DNA of 64,000 bases from Ottowia flava (GTDB lineage: Bacteria; Pseudomonadota; Gammaproteobacteria; Burkholderiales; Burkholderiaceae_C). The notes under the pieces were generated by a model. The model was not told the DNA's origin. It saw only the letters and a list, made by a program, of their open reading frames with translations, and searched no databases. A program made the translations under genes and the position numbers. The stretch lies in assembly GCF_008017535.1 (NCBI RefSeq), contig NZ_VRUA01000002.1, positions 186,001-250,000 on the forward strand, read 5' to 3'. Shown one piece after another: positions 26,067 to 34,428 of the stretch. The number at the start of each line of letters is the position of its first letter. Position 1 is the stretch's first letter.

Positions 26067-27272
26067 TCAGTTCTGCCGCCAGGGCAGACCGGCGTGGCGC
26101 CAGCCGTTCTGGTGGCCGCGCTGGGCGTTGGCGTCGGGGTCGCCTTCAAAGCCGCCCAGCACGTTGTACGCGGTCAGCCCGAGCTCCGTCGCGCGCTTGG
26201 CGGCGGCGATGGAGCGCACGCCGCTGCGGCACAGCAACATTACTGTCAGCCCTTCTTCCGCCGCTGCCTGCACCTGCACATCGAAATCGGGGTTGAGCGC
26301 CATGCCCGGCCATTGCTTCCAGGCGACGGCGGCGGCGCCCGGCACAAAGCCGACCCATTCGCGCTCGGCATCGGTGCGCACGTCGACCAGCACAGCGCGG
26401 CCGCTGTCCATCCACTGGCGAGCGGTTTCGGGTGTGATGTCGCCGGCATAGCCGTCCGCCAGGGCCGGCTCGCCCCGGGCAGGTGATGAAGCTTGCGGCG
26501 CGTTGCGCCCGGAGCGCTGGTTGGCCGGTACGGCTTCGTCGATGCGGCGCGGTTTCGGTAAGTCTAAAGCATCCATCAACGCCACGAATTCGTCACGTGA
26601 CTTGTCCGCGAGGCGCGGATTGGTCGCTTTTTCCAAGCCAATTGTGGACTGAGTACGTTCGTGGTAATCGTGCCCTGGCCAGACAATGGTGTCGTCGGGC
26701 AGGGTGAACAGCTGGCCAGTGATGCTGTCGTAAAGCTGCGCGGCCGAGCCGGACTGGAAGTCGGTGCGCCCGCAACCGCCAATCAGCAGGGTGTCGCCGG
26801 TGAAGACGTGGCGCTCGTCCTGGCGCAGATCGGGCCGCATTTCATGGCCGAGCGGCACATTTGACGCCTCGGTTGGCACCTCTTCGGGGTCGTGCCATTT
26901 GCGCTCCCAATAGAAGCACACGCTACCCTGCGTGTGCCCCGGCGTGTGCAGCACGCGCACGGCTTCGCGCCCGAAGCGCAGCACGTCGCCGTGCTTGAGC
27001 TGCACTGCTGCGGTGCCCACGCCGCAACCGACCGGCGCGGCCAGCTGGGCCCCGGTCATTTCCGCCAGTTGCGCTGCGCTGGTGATGTGGTCAGCATGTG
27101 CGTGCGTTTCCACCGCCCATTTGAGCTTCAGGTTCAGGCGACGCAAGGCGTCGAGGTCGCGCTCGAGCTGCTCCGTCACAGGATCAATGATCAACGCATC
27201 CCGCGACACCTCATCGAACAGGATGTAGGTGTAGGAATGCGAGGTCGGATCAAAAAGCTGCGTGGGGTTCAT
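26067..27272 (-). CDS. Persulfide dioxygenase-rhodanese fusion protein
   Basis: A 401-residue fusion. The N-terminal metallo-beta-lactamase domain (1-240) has the ETHAHADHITSA metal motif near residue 55, LHTPGHTQGSVCFY, FTGDTLLIGGCGRTDFQ and VWPGHDYHERTQSTIG, the ETHE1-type persulfide dioxygenase pattern. The C-terminal rhodanese domain (about 285-400) has LVDVRTDAEREWVG and the active loop LLCRSGVRS with Cys near 345. Such fusions oxidise glutathione persulfide to sulfite and transfer sulfane sulfur. It lies 110 bp downstream of a CsoR-like regulator on the same strand, fitting sulfide detoxification. Confidence 0.9.
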   Translation of the reverse strand: MNPTQLFDPTSHSYTYILFDEVSRDALIIDPVTEQLERDLDALRRLNLKLKWAVETHAHADHITSAAQLAEMTGAQLAAPVGCGVGTAAVQLKHGDVLRFGREAVRVLHTPGHTQGSVCFYWERKWHDPEEVPTEASNVPLGHEMRPDLRQDERHVFTGDTLLIGGCGRTDFQSGSAAQLYDSITGQLFTLPDDTIVWPGHDYHERTQSTIGLEKATNPRLADKSRDEFVALMDALDLPKPRRIDEAVPANQRSGRNAPQASSPARGEPALADGYAGDITPETARQWMDSGRAVLVDVRTDAEREWVGFVPGAAAVAWKQWPGMALNPDFDVQVQAAAEEGLTVMLLCRSGVRSIAAAKRATELGLTAYNVLGGFEGDPDANAQRGHQNGWRHAGLPWRQN

Positions 27273-27382
27273 GGCCCCAGTGTAGAGCGAACGACCCGAC
27301 CCGGCACGCCTGCCGTCATGTGAAAGCCGGTCTCGGGCTTGCCGTGGCCGGCCAAGCGCCAGGCTAGGCCCGGCGCAGCCGC

Positions 27383-27628
27383 TCAGGCAAAGCGGACCAG
27401 GATGTCGGCGACATCGTCGGCACCGGCCTTACCGTCGGCTATCAGTGTTGCGACCATGGCAAAGAACGCCTTGTCCAGCGCCTTGCGGGCAGCCGTCATC
27501 TGCTGCGCGACCTGCTCGGATTCGGCCTCCGCCTGAATCAGTTTCTGCAGCCCGCGCAGTTGTCCTTCCACGCGCGCGAGACGCGCGCAAAGTGCCTTCT
27601 TTCCAGCTTCTTCAGTGACGATGCTCAT
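27383..27628 (-). CDS. CsoR/FrmR-family (DUF156) small repressor lacking the usual ligand residues
   Basis: An 81-residue all-helical protein with the family core ARLARVEGQLRGLQKLIQAE and QQMTAARKALDKAFFAMV. In FrmR and CsoR the sensing Cys sits in the AEC stretch of helix 2; here it reads AESEQVAQQ, so Ser replaces Cys, and the later His/Cys pair is also missing. Only Cys14 (KKALCARL) is present. It is upstream of the persulfide dioxygenase-rhodanese gene, suggesting a CstR-like persulfide role, but the residues do not match CstR either. An inverted pair of TAGTACTGG boxes lies just upstream. Confidence 0.85.
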   Translation of the reverse strand: MSIVTEEAGKKALCARLARVEGQLRGLQKLIQAEAESEQVAQQMTAARKALDKAFFAMVATLIADGKAGADDVADILVRFA

Positions 27629-27644
27629 GATTTAGCCCCTTACT

Positions 27645-27699
27645 CCAGTACTACTTTGGTGTCTATATGCACCTCTCTCTCAGGACCGAATAGTACTGG
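27645..27699. promoter_or_regulatory. Candidate operator pair for the CsoR-like repressor
   Basis: CCAGTACTA at 27645-27653 and TAGTACTGG at 27691-27699 form a 9-bp perfect inverted repeat spaced by 37 bp, directly upstream of the CsoR-like gene start. Each half contains the self-palindromic AGTACT. Short G-tracts beside the boxes resemble sites of the CsoR/FrmR family. Confidence 0.5.
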
Positions 27700-27914
27700 G
27701 AAGTAGACCGAGTTGACTAATCTGATTCACATATTTTTGACACATGATGACAACATACCCAGTGACAACCTAAGTATGTCGCCCATTGCCAACGGAATAA
27801 GGTGAGCGCCCGCACATCTGCATGGCTACATAGCCCCGAGCTGCGGGGGGTTTGCGAAAACCACACACGCCCTGTAACTTCGGGCCACTTCGACTTCCCA
27901 GAAACGAACGTGGA

Positions 27915-28757
27915 ATGACCAAAAAAAGCAACAACCCCACCGGCAGTCCGGCATTAGCCTGGACGGTTCCGGTCGGCGGCGCCCGTTTTTCCTTGCAAAA
28001 ACTGTCGCCCGGCGACAAGCCTTTTTCAATCGGCAACAAGACCGAGGACAAAAGCCGCATCACCGAACTGGCGCAGGAAATCGACGCGCTGCAGGACATT
28101 TTCTGGGCCGACAAGCGATTCAAGTTGCTGGTGCTGTTGCAGGGCACCGACACGGCCGGCAAGGACGGGACGATCCGCGCGGTGTTCAAGGAAACCAGCC
28201 CGCTGGGCGTGCGCACGCACGGCTGGAAAGCGCCGACCGAACTGGAGCGCAGCCACGACTTCCTCTGGCGCATTCACCAGCAGGTGCCAGCGGCGGGCGA
28301 ATTCATGATCCACAACCGCAGCCACTACGAGGACGTGCTGGTGCCAGTGGTCGAGGGCTTCATCGACGCCGCCGGCACCGCCCAGCGCTACCGGCAGATC
28401 AACGATTTCGAACGCCTGTTGTGCGAAACCGGCACGGTGGTCATGAAATTCATGCTGCACATCAGCTTCGACGAACAGCGCGAGCGCCTGCAGGCGCGCA
28501 TCGACGACCCCACCAAGAACTGGAAGTTCAGTGAGGGCGACCTGGAAGTGCGGACGCAGTGGAAGGCCTACCAGAAGGCCTACGACGACCTGCTGCGCGC
28601 CACCTCCACCGAATGGGCGCCCTGGACCGTGGTGCCGGCCGACAGCAAGACCCACCGCAACTTGATGATCGCCACCCTGGTGCGCGACAAGCTGCGGTCG
28701 CTGCAGTTGCGCTATCCGCCGGCAGACCCCGAGCTGAAAGGGCTTCATATCCAATAG
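27915..28757 (+). CDS. Polyphosphate kinase 2 family protein
   Basis: PPK2-type enzyme of 280 residues that transfers phosphate between polyphosphate and nucleotides. The Walker A region LLVLLQGTDTAGKDGTIRAV is near residue 74, followed by a lid-like segment PTELERSHDFLWRIHQQVP, and NRSHYEDVLVPVVEG. NDFERLLCETGTVVMKFMLHIS and EWAPWTVVPADSKTHRNL complete the family pattern. The ATG at 27915 is preceded by GTGGA. Whether it is of class I (ADP) or III (AMP/ADP) is not decided. It is divergent from the CsoR-like gene across a 286-bp gap. Confidence 0.9.
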   Translation: MTKKSNNPTGSPALAWTVPVGGARFSLQKLSPGDKPFSIGNKTEDKSRITELAQEIDALQDIFWADKRFKLLVLLQGTDTAGKDGTIRAVFKETSPLGVRTHGWKAPTELERSHDFLWRIHQQVPAAGEFMIHNRSHYEDVLVPVVEGFIDAAGTAQRYRQINDFERLLCETGTVVMKFMLHISFDEQRERLQARIDDPTKNWKFSEGDLEVRTQWKAYQKAYDDLLRATSTEWAPWTVVPADSKTHRNLMIATLVRDKLRSLQLRYPPADPELKGLHIQ

Positions 28758-28770
28758 GGGGCAGCGCAAG

Positions 28771-28808
28771 CAGCTCCTTATTCGATAGCAATCTGCTTGA
28801 CGAAAGCA
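28771..28808 (+). repeat. Degenerate short repeat, copy K (intergenic)
   Basis: AGCTCCTTATTCGATAGCAA followed by TCTGCTTG shares only the 5' part of the dispersed repeat consensus. It may be a decayed copy. Confidence 0.35.
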
Positions 28809-28848
28809 GCGCTCACCCCGTCAGGCTGCGCCCGTGACCTGATCCGCC

Positions 28849-29748
28849 TCAGCGCTGGGCGGCGCCGAAATGCCGACGCACCCTTGCGGCGAAGTCGGCC
28901 GCGGCATCGGAAAGCGCTGACTGGGCGGCAAAGGCCATCACCACGGCCACCGGCGACACGGGCTCGATCGGCCGCACCGCCAGGCCTTCGCCCAGCGCCG
29001 TGGCGACATAGGGGTTGACGATCCCCACGCCGGCGCCGCCGCGCGCCATCATGCAGACGGTGCTGGAATAGTTGGTCTCGACCATGCCGGACGTCTCTAC
29101 CGCGTGCTGCTGCAGCGCGCGCCGCAACTGCTGCCAGGTGCTGTCGTTCTCGCCCAGCGTGAGCAGCACCTGACCTTGCAGATCGCGCACATGCAGGCGC
29201 GCGCGCTGCGCCAGCGGATGGGACGGGTGCATCACGGCGACCATGTCGCGCTCGTCCAGCACTTCGGCATCCAGGCCCGCTCGGCGCACTGGCTGGGTGG
29301 TCAACACCAATTCGTGGCCGCCGCGGGCCAGGCTGGTCTGCAGCACGCTCATGCCGGCTGTCTCGATCTTCACGTGCATCTCAGGTCGGTCGCGCATGAA
29401 GCCGGGCACGATCTGGGGCAGCACGCTCAGCGCCAGCGCCGGCGTGCAGCCAATGCGCAGCGAACCCGCTCCGGAGCGGCGGATCGCCGCGACTTGCAGG
29501 GCGATGGCGTCCATGCCTTCGAAATGGCGCTCAACCACGGCCAGCAGGGCCTGCGCTTCGGGCGTGGGGCGCAGGCGACCGTGGTGCTGGTCGAAAAGCC
29601 GCAGCCGCGTCTCATGCGCCAGTTGCGCGATCAGGCGGCTGACCGACGGCTGCGTGGTGTGCAGCACCTCGGCGGCGGCGGTGACGGTGCCGGTCTGCAT
29701 GACCGCACGAAACGCCTCGATCTGGCGGGGGTTCAGTGCGCGAGGCAT
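28849..29748 (-). CDS. LysR-family transcriptional regulator
   Basis: LysR regulator of 299 residues. The winged helix-turn-helix is at residues 5-65 (LNPRQIEAFRAVMQTGTVTA, TTQPSVSRLIAQLAHETRLRLF), followed by the effector domain. It is divergently placed against a tripartite tricarboxylate receptor gene with a 112-bp shared gap, the usual arrangement for a regulator of an adjacent uptake operon. The effector is probably a carboxylate related to the receptor ligand (inference). Confidence 0.93.
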   Translation of the reverse strand: MPRALNPRQIEAFRAVMQTGTVTAAAEVLHTTQPSVSRLIAQLAHETRLRLFDQHHGRLRPTPEAQALLAVVERHFEGMDAIALQVAAIRRSGAGSLRIGCTPALALSVLPQIVPGFMRDRPEMHVKIETAGMSVLQTSLARGGHELVLTTQPVRRAGLDAEVLDERDMVAVMHPSHPLAQRARLHVRDLQGQVLLTLGENDSTWQQLRRALQQHAVETSGMVETNYSSTVCMMARGGAGVGIVNPYVATALGEGLAVRPIEPVSPVAVVMAFAAQSALSDAAADFAARVRRHFGAAQR

Positions 29749-29860
29749 GAGGTATTCGACCAGGATGGCATATCAAAAATGTATGACGTGGCGACAAAGA
29801 AGCATTGTTCAGAATACTTCACGCGCCTTAGGCTTGCCCCTTGAAGAGAAGGAGAAAGCA
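29749..29860. promoter_or_regulatory. Divergent promoter region between LysR and tricarboxylate receptor genes
   Basis: This 112-bp gap must hold both promoters. GTATTC near 29753 and GAATAC near 29812 are inverted. An A/T-rich stretch around GGCATATCAAAAATGTATG is the best candidate for a LysR site. I cannot fix the exact box. Confidence 0.4.
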
Positions 29861-30865
29861 ATGCCCATCGTGATGAATTCATACCATCGCCCGCGCCGTG
29901 CGTGGCTGGCCGCCTCGGCCGCTGTGTTTGGCTTGGCGTTCAGCGCCGGCGCGCTCAGCCAGTCCGCGCCCTACCCCAGCAAGCCGATCAAGATCATCGT
30001 GCCGTTCACCGCCGGGGGCAGCTCGGATGTGCAGGGGCGCATGCTGGCGGACGCGCTCAGCCGGTTGTACGGACAGTCGGTGATCGTCGACAACCGGCCC
30101 GGCGCCGGCGGCCACATCGGCGGCAAGGCGGTGGTCGACGCGACGCCCGACGGCTATACCGTGCTGTTGGGCTCAATCGGCCTGCACGCGACCTACGGCG
30201 TCTACAAGAAGCTGCCGTACGACCCCAGCAAGGACCTGAAGATCGTCACCGTGCTGGCTGAAATGCCGCACGTGGTCGTGGCCACGCCGTCGCTGCCCGC
30301 CAAGAACCTCCAGGAGCTCACGGCACTGGCCAAGCGGCAGCCGGACACCGTCCACTTCGGCTCGGCGGGCATCGGCTCGTCGGTGCACATGCTGGGCGAG
30401 CTGTACAAGCTGGCTTCGGGCGCGCCCATCGTGCACGTGCCCTACAAGGGCAGTTCGGCCGCGCTGAACGACTTGCTGGGCGGTCAGATCCAGCTCATGT
30501 TCGAGAATCCGCCCACCGTGATTCCCCAGGTCAAGAACGGCAAGCTCAAGGCCCTGGCGGTCTCGGGCCAGCAGCGCATCGCCGCCCTGCCGGATGTGCC
30601 CACCGGCATCGAGTCCGGCTACCCCGGTTTCCAGGCCACGTCATGGACCACGGTGGCCGTAGGCGCCAACGTGCCCGACGCGATTGCGGACAAACTGAAC
30701 GCGGACATCCGCAAGATCGTTTCCGCGCCGGAGTTTCGCAAGGGCCTGGAAGAGCAGGGCATGACCGCCGTGGCCAACACGCGGGAGACCGCACGCAGCT
30801 TCGTCGCGGCAGAGAAGGTCAAGTGGGACAAGGTCATCGCGCAGGGCAAGCTGAATGCCGACTGA
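29861..30865 (+). CDS. Tripartite tricarboxylate (Bug-type) substrate-binding protein
   Basis: Periplasmic solute receptor of 334 residues. The signal peptide covers roughly residues 1-35 (RRAWLAASAAVFGLAFSAGA). The family motifs are YPSKPIKIIVPFTAGGSSDV, VIVDNRPGAGGHIGG and VHVPYKGSSAALNDLLGGQI. A GGAG site lies upstream of ATG 29861. Bug receptors are very numerous in Burkholderiales and many lack nearby TctA/TctB, as here. Its 3' end overlaps the beta-propeller gene by 11 nt. Confidence 0.93.
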   Translation: MPIVMNSYHRPRRAWLAASAAVFGLAFSAGALSQSAPYPSKPIKIIVPFTAGGSSDVQGRMLADALSRLYGQSVIVDNRPGAGGHIGGKAVVDATPDGYTVLLGSIGLHATYGVYKKLPYDPSKDLKIVTVLAEMPHVVVATPSLPAKNLQELTALAKRQPDTVHFGSAGIGSSVHMLGELYKLASGAPIVHVPYKGSSAALNDLLGGQIQLMFENPPTVIPQVKNGKLKALAVSGQQRIAALPDVPTGIESGYPGFQATSWTTVAVGANVPDAIADKLNADIRKIVSAPEFRKGLEEQGMTAVANTRETARSFVAAEKVKWDKVIAQGKLNAD

Positions 30866-32159
30866 CACAGTGACTACTGCTCCGCTTGCCGCTGGGCAGG
30901 CCGCCGCGCCGCGCGCGCGCCGCCTGGGCGGCGACGCACGCCACCACTTCTTTGGCTACTACAACAAGAGCACCTGGGACCGCAGCGGTCGCTGCGTGCT
31001 GGCCCAGCGCACGCCCTACCGCGATGTGCTGCTGCGCCCGGATTCGGAAGCCGAGGTCGGCTACTTCGACCTGCAGGACGGCGATCGCTTCCACGCGCTG
31101 GCCCGCACGCGCGCCTGGAACTGGCAGATGGGCAGTCAGCTGCAATGGCTTGACGGGCTGCCGGGGCGGCAGTTCATCCACAACATCCGAACCCCGGACG
31201 GGGGCCACCCCTACCGCGGCTTCGGCGCGCAGGTCGTCGACGCCGACACCGGCGCCATCCGGCCCCTGCCCGCGCCGGTATACGTGGTAGCGCCCAGCAG
31301 CGAATGGGCGCTGTGCGTCGACTACCGCCGGCTTTACGTGACGCACGAGACCATCGGCTACAGCGAGCCCGACGGACCGTTCGATCTGCCGCTGGCGCCC
31401 TCGGCCGACGGCATCTGGCGCATGGAACTGGCGACCGGCGCGCTGCGGCTGCTGGTCAGCTACGCCGACCTCAAGGGGTTTCACCATCGCCCGTCGATGG
31501 ACAAGGCCATCCACTGGGTGAGCCACATCGAGATCAACCCGGCGTCATCGCGCATCCTGCTGCTGCACCGCTGGACCGAGCGCGTGAAGGACGAAACCTG
31601 CTTCCTGCACCGCCTGATCACCATGAACCCGGACGGCAGCGAGCTGCGCCTGCTGGAATGCTCCGACCACCCGCTGCCGCAACTGGCCGACGACTTCGAC
31701 CCCAGCGCCGTGGGCACCTTCGACTATGAGAAGTCGGAGTGGCAGATCTCGCACCCGCTGTGGCGCAACGACCATCAGATCATCGTCTGGGGACCGCACG
31801 ATGGCGCGATCCACTACCACCTGTACGACGACGCGCCGGGCGGCGCCGTCCAGGTGGTGGGCGACGGCACACTGACCGAAAACGGCCACATGACGTTCTC
31901 GCCGGCCAACCAGCGCTGGCTGCTGTCGGACACCTACCCCGACGCCACCACCCACGAGCGCATCCTGTTCCTGTACGACATGGACACCGGTCGCAAGATC
32001 GATCTGGGCAGCTTCTACGCCGACCCGACCTTGTCCAAGGAGAACCGCTGCGACCTGCATCCGCGCTGGAGCCGCGACGGCCGCCAGATCTGCATCGATT
32101 CGGTGCACGAAGGCGATCGGCAGATGTACGTGCTGGACGTGGCGGATCTCGTCGGCTGA
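30855..32159 (+). CDS. WD40-like beta-propeller protein (oligogalacturonate lyase-like fold)
   Basis: A 434-residue protein without an obvious signal peptide. Repeated blade-like strands such as EVGYFDLQDGDRFHAL, GIWRMELATGALRLLVSYAD, LHPRWSRDGRQICIDSVHEGDRQMYVLDV and NENGHMTFSP-type turns suggest a beta-propeller. The HHFFGYYNKSTWD and HPLWRNDHQIIVWGPHDG segments recall the oligogalacturonate lyase/TolB-like group. Catalytic function is not established. It overlaps the Bug receptor gene by 11 nt, so the two are probably co-translated and act on related compounds. Confidence 0.65.
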   Translation: MPTDTVTTAPLAAGQAAAPRARRLGGDARHHFFGYYNKSTWDRSGRCVLAQRTPYRDVLLRPDSEAEVGYFDLQDGDRFHALARTRAWNWQMGSQLQWLDGLPGRQFIHNIRTPDGGHPYRGFGAQVVDADTGAIRPLPAPVYVVAPSSEWALCVDYRRLYVTHETIGYSEPDGPFDLPLAPSADGIWRMELATGALRLLVSYADLKGFHHRPSMDKAIHWVSHIEINPASSRILLLHRWTERVKDETCFLHRLITMNPDGSELRLLECSDHPLPQLADDFDPSAVGTFDYEKSEWQISHPLWRNDHQIIVWGPHDGAIHYHLYDDAPGGAVQVVGDGTLTENGHMTFSPANQRWLLSDTYPDATTHERILFLYDMDTGRKIDLGSFYADPTLSKENRCDLHPRWSRDGRQICIDSVHEGDRQMYVLDVADLVG

Positions 32160-32177
32160 AGGGGCCTGGCGACGCGC

Positions 32178-32603
32178 CTACGCGTCCGGCCGGTGCCAGA
32201 GCCAGATGCCGACGGCCAGCATCACCGCCGGTACACCCAGGCGCAGCCAGAGCGGGATCTGCGGCAGGAACTGCATGCCGATGGCGCTGACCGCCATCAT
32301 GCTGGAGCTGAGCCACTTGATGCGGCGGGGAATCGCGCCGTGTCGGCGCCACTGCACGATGGGCGGACCGAACAGGCGGTGGTTCAGCAGCCAGATCTCG
32401 AACGCAGGCCAACCCTTGCTGGCGGCCCACGCCGACGCAATCAGGAACGGCACCGTGGGCACCACCGGCAGCGCGACGCCCACCAGGCCGAGCCCCAGGC
32501 AGGTCAGCGCGAGCGCGCGCCATGCCAGCACGGTGAGGCGGCGCCGCAGCGCCACGCGTTCGGGGCTGGGCACGGGGCGCTGGTGCTCGGGCAGTCCGGT
32601 CAT
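32178..32603 (-). CDS. DUF454 (YbaN-like) inner-membrane protein
   Basis: A 141-residue membrane protein of the YbaN/DUF454 family. The ATG at 32603 precedes the typical block LGLGLVGVALPVVPTVPFLIAS, then FEIWLLNHRLFGPPIVQWR and a second membrane hairpin (SSMMAVSAIGMQFLPQIPLWL and LGVPAVMLAVGIWLW). Function is unknown in the family. It is convergent with the beta-propeller gene, separated by 18 bp. Confidence 0.85.
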   Translation of the reverse strand: MTGLPEHQRPVPSPERVALRRRLTVLAWRALALTCLGLGLVGVALPVVPTVPFLIASAWAASKGWPAFEIWLLNHRLFGPPIVQWRRHGAIPRRIKWLSSSMMAVSAIGMQFLPQIPLWLRLGVPAVMLAVGIWLWHRPDA

Positions 32604-32781
32604 CGCGCGCTTGCCCTCGGTGCACGTCCATCCGCGCACGGGCCGCGCCCGGCGTAACGGGACGCTGCGGGGCACGGCAATGGGGCTGCCTTCCTGCCAG
32701 ATATTTGCATGGCAGCAGCATGCCACGGCGCCCTGCCCACCGCTGTCAGCCAGCGCCTGATTTGGGGCAAAAGCCCTCCCC

Positions 32782-33588
32782 TCATCCACCCGGCGGGGAC
32801 TTCAGGCGGTCGAGGCGCAGGCGGTCGCGCGCGTCGGTCACGCGGGCCACGGCCCAGTAGCTCACGCCGATGGCGCCCAGCCCGGCCGCGCCGGCCAACA
32901 GGAGCAGCACCAGGATCTGGTACTTCGCGGCTTCGAGCGGTGCCATGCCGGCCAGGATCTGCCCCGTCATCATGCCCGGCAGGGTGATGATGCCGGCGGC
33001 CGACATCTGGTTCATCACCGGAATCAGGCCCTGCTGCAGCGCGGCGCGCTGCAGGCCGCCCAGCGCCTGGCGCCGCGTGGCGCCAAGCGCCAGCTGGGCC
33101 TCGATGGCGGCGCGCTCGCGCGCGACGCCGCGCGTGAAGGCGTTGAGCGTGATGCTCACGCCGTTCATCACCGAGCCCAGCACGATGCCCACCATCGGGA
33201 TCGCCGCCTGCGGCGACCACCAGGGTTGGTGCGCCAGCATCGCCAGCCCCAGGCCGGCCACCACGACCGTGGCCAGCGTGCTCATCGCCGCGCCCATGCC
33301 CCAACCCCACCAGCCGCGCAACTGCCGTTCCTGCCGCGCATAGATCTCGCGCGCCGCCGCGCCCAGCATGAACACCAGCACGGCGCCCACCAACCAGGGC
33401 GACTGCAGGGCAAACACCATCTTCAGCATCAGGCCGACCAGCAGCAGCTGCACCACCACCCGCACTCCGGCCACCAGCAGCGGCCGCGCCAGCCCCAGCC
33501 CCAGCACCAACGACAGGCCAGCGTTGACGACCAGCAGCGATGCCGCGAGCAGCAGCTCGCTGAATTCCACCGTTGGCACGGAACTCAT
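32782..33588 (-). CDS. fetB: FetB-like ABC exporter permease
   Basis: Integral membrane protein of 268 residues, the permease of the FetAB (YbbL/YbbM) family linked to iron export and oxidative stress resistance in E. coli. Several hydrophobic segments are visible, with LGSVMNGVSITLNAFTRGV and ALGATRRQAL in the family-conserved cytoplasmic region, then LIPVMNQMSAAGIITLPGMM. The start overlaps the fetA stop as ATGA. A long upstream extension only shadows fetA. The transported substrate here is inferred from the family. Confidence 0.85.
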   Translation of the reverse strand: MSSVPTVEFSELLLAASLLVVNAGLSLVLGLGLARPLLVAGVRVVVQLLLVGLMLKMVFALQSPWLVGAVLVFMLGAAAREIYARQERQLRGWWGWGMGAAMSTLATVVVAGLGLAMLAHQPWWSPQAAIPMVGIVLGSVMNGVSITLNAFTRGVARERAAIEAQLALGATRRQALGGLQRAALQQGLIPVMNQMSAAGIITLPGMMTGQILAGMAPLEAAKYQILVLLLLAGAAGLGAIGVSYWAVARVTDARDRLRLDRLKSPPGG

Positions 33589-34256
33589 CGGGGCCCCGCT
33601 TCCAGCGCCAGGGCGTCGGCGGTTGGTCGGCTCGCCTCGGCTTGCAACGCGCCGTCGGCCAGCGTGTAACGCCGATGCGCCAGGCGCTGCGCCTGGGCAG
33701 CATCGTGAGTGACCAGCAGCAGCCCCGCGCCTTCGGCCAGGCGCTGGCGCAGCAGCTGCTCGACCAGCGCGCGCGCCTCTTCGTCCAGACCGGAGGTCGG
33801 CTCGTCCAGCAGCAGAACGCGGTTGTCCGGCTGCAGCGCGCGCAGCAGGGCCAGGCGCTGGCGCTCGCCGGTGGAACAGCGCGCGACCGGCGCGCCCGCC
33901 AAGTCGGGCGCCAAGCCGACGCGGGGCAGCAAGGCGGTCAGGTCCACGCCCGGCGCGAAATGGGCAGCCACCGTGTCGGCCCACCACCCGGACTCGGCAG
34001 CGACGTAGGTGACACGGCGGCGCCACAGCGGCGCCGGCATGGCGCTGCACGCGGCACCGCCCAGCCACGCGTCGCCCTCATGGGGGTCCAGATCGGCAAC
34101 GGCGCGCAGCAGCACGCTCTTGCCCGCGCCCGACGCACCCATGATCGACACGCACTCGCCCGCCGCCACGTCCAGATCGACCGGCCCGACGTGCAGCCGA
34201 CGCAGGCCCTTCAGCACGAGCAGCGGGGCGGTTCCGGGCACCGAGGTCGAGGGCAT
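33585..34256 (-). CDS. fetA: FetA-like ABC exporter ATPase
   Basis: ATPase subunit of 223 residues paired with the permease. Walker A SIMGASGAGKSVLLRAV is near residue 38, the signature is ARCSTGERQRLALLRAL (variant of LSGGQ), Walker B VLLLDEPTSGLDEE, and switch His in LLLVTHDAAQA. It is the first gene of the fetAB operon; dispersed repeat copy L starts 3 bp upstream of its start codon. Confidence 0.87.
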   Translation of the reverse strand: MPSTSVPGTAPLLVLKGLRRLHVGPVDLDVAAGECVSIMGASGAGKSVLLRAVADLDPHEGDAWLGGAACSAMPAPLWRRRVTYVAAESGWWADTVAAHFAPGVDLTALLPRVGLAPDLAGAPVARCSTGERQRLALLRALQPDNRVLLLDEPTSGLDEEARALVEQLLRQRLAEGAGLLLVTHDAAQAQRLAHRRYTLADGALQAEASRPTADALALEAGPR

Positions 34257-34258
34257 GA

Positions 34259-34325
34259 AACTCCTGATTCAATAGCTGGTCGCGCAGGTGGTTGTAGGGC
34301 TGGAGGCACAAATCACTTGAAATCC
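34259..34325 (+). repeat. 60-bp dispersed repeat, copy L (intergenic)
   Basis: The plus strand reads TGATTCAATAGCTGGTCGCG, then CAGGTGGTTGTAGGGCTGGA and CACAAATCACTTGAAAT. It lies directly upstream of the fetA start. Confidence 0.85.
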
Positions 34326-34428
34326 CCGTGTCGCCAGTCGGCGCTGATCCCTGCCGCCGGATCATAGTGCGCGCCTCAGCGCGCCGCCGCAGTCACGCGG
34401 CGGTCTCGGGCAGCGTGGACAATGGGCC

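Noticed and set aside
32782-34068. 428-residue fusion of ABC ATPase region and FetB
   Set aside because: The first part is an out-of-frame shadow of fetA; the ATGA overlap at 33585-33588 marks the true fetB start.
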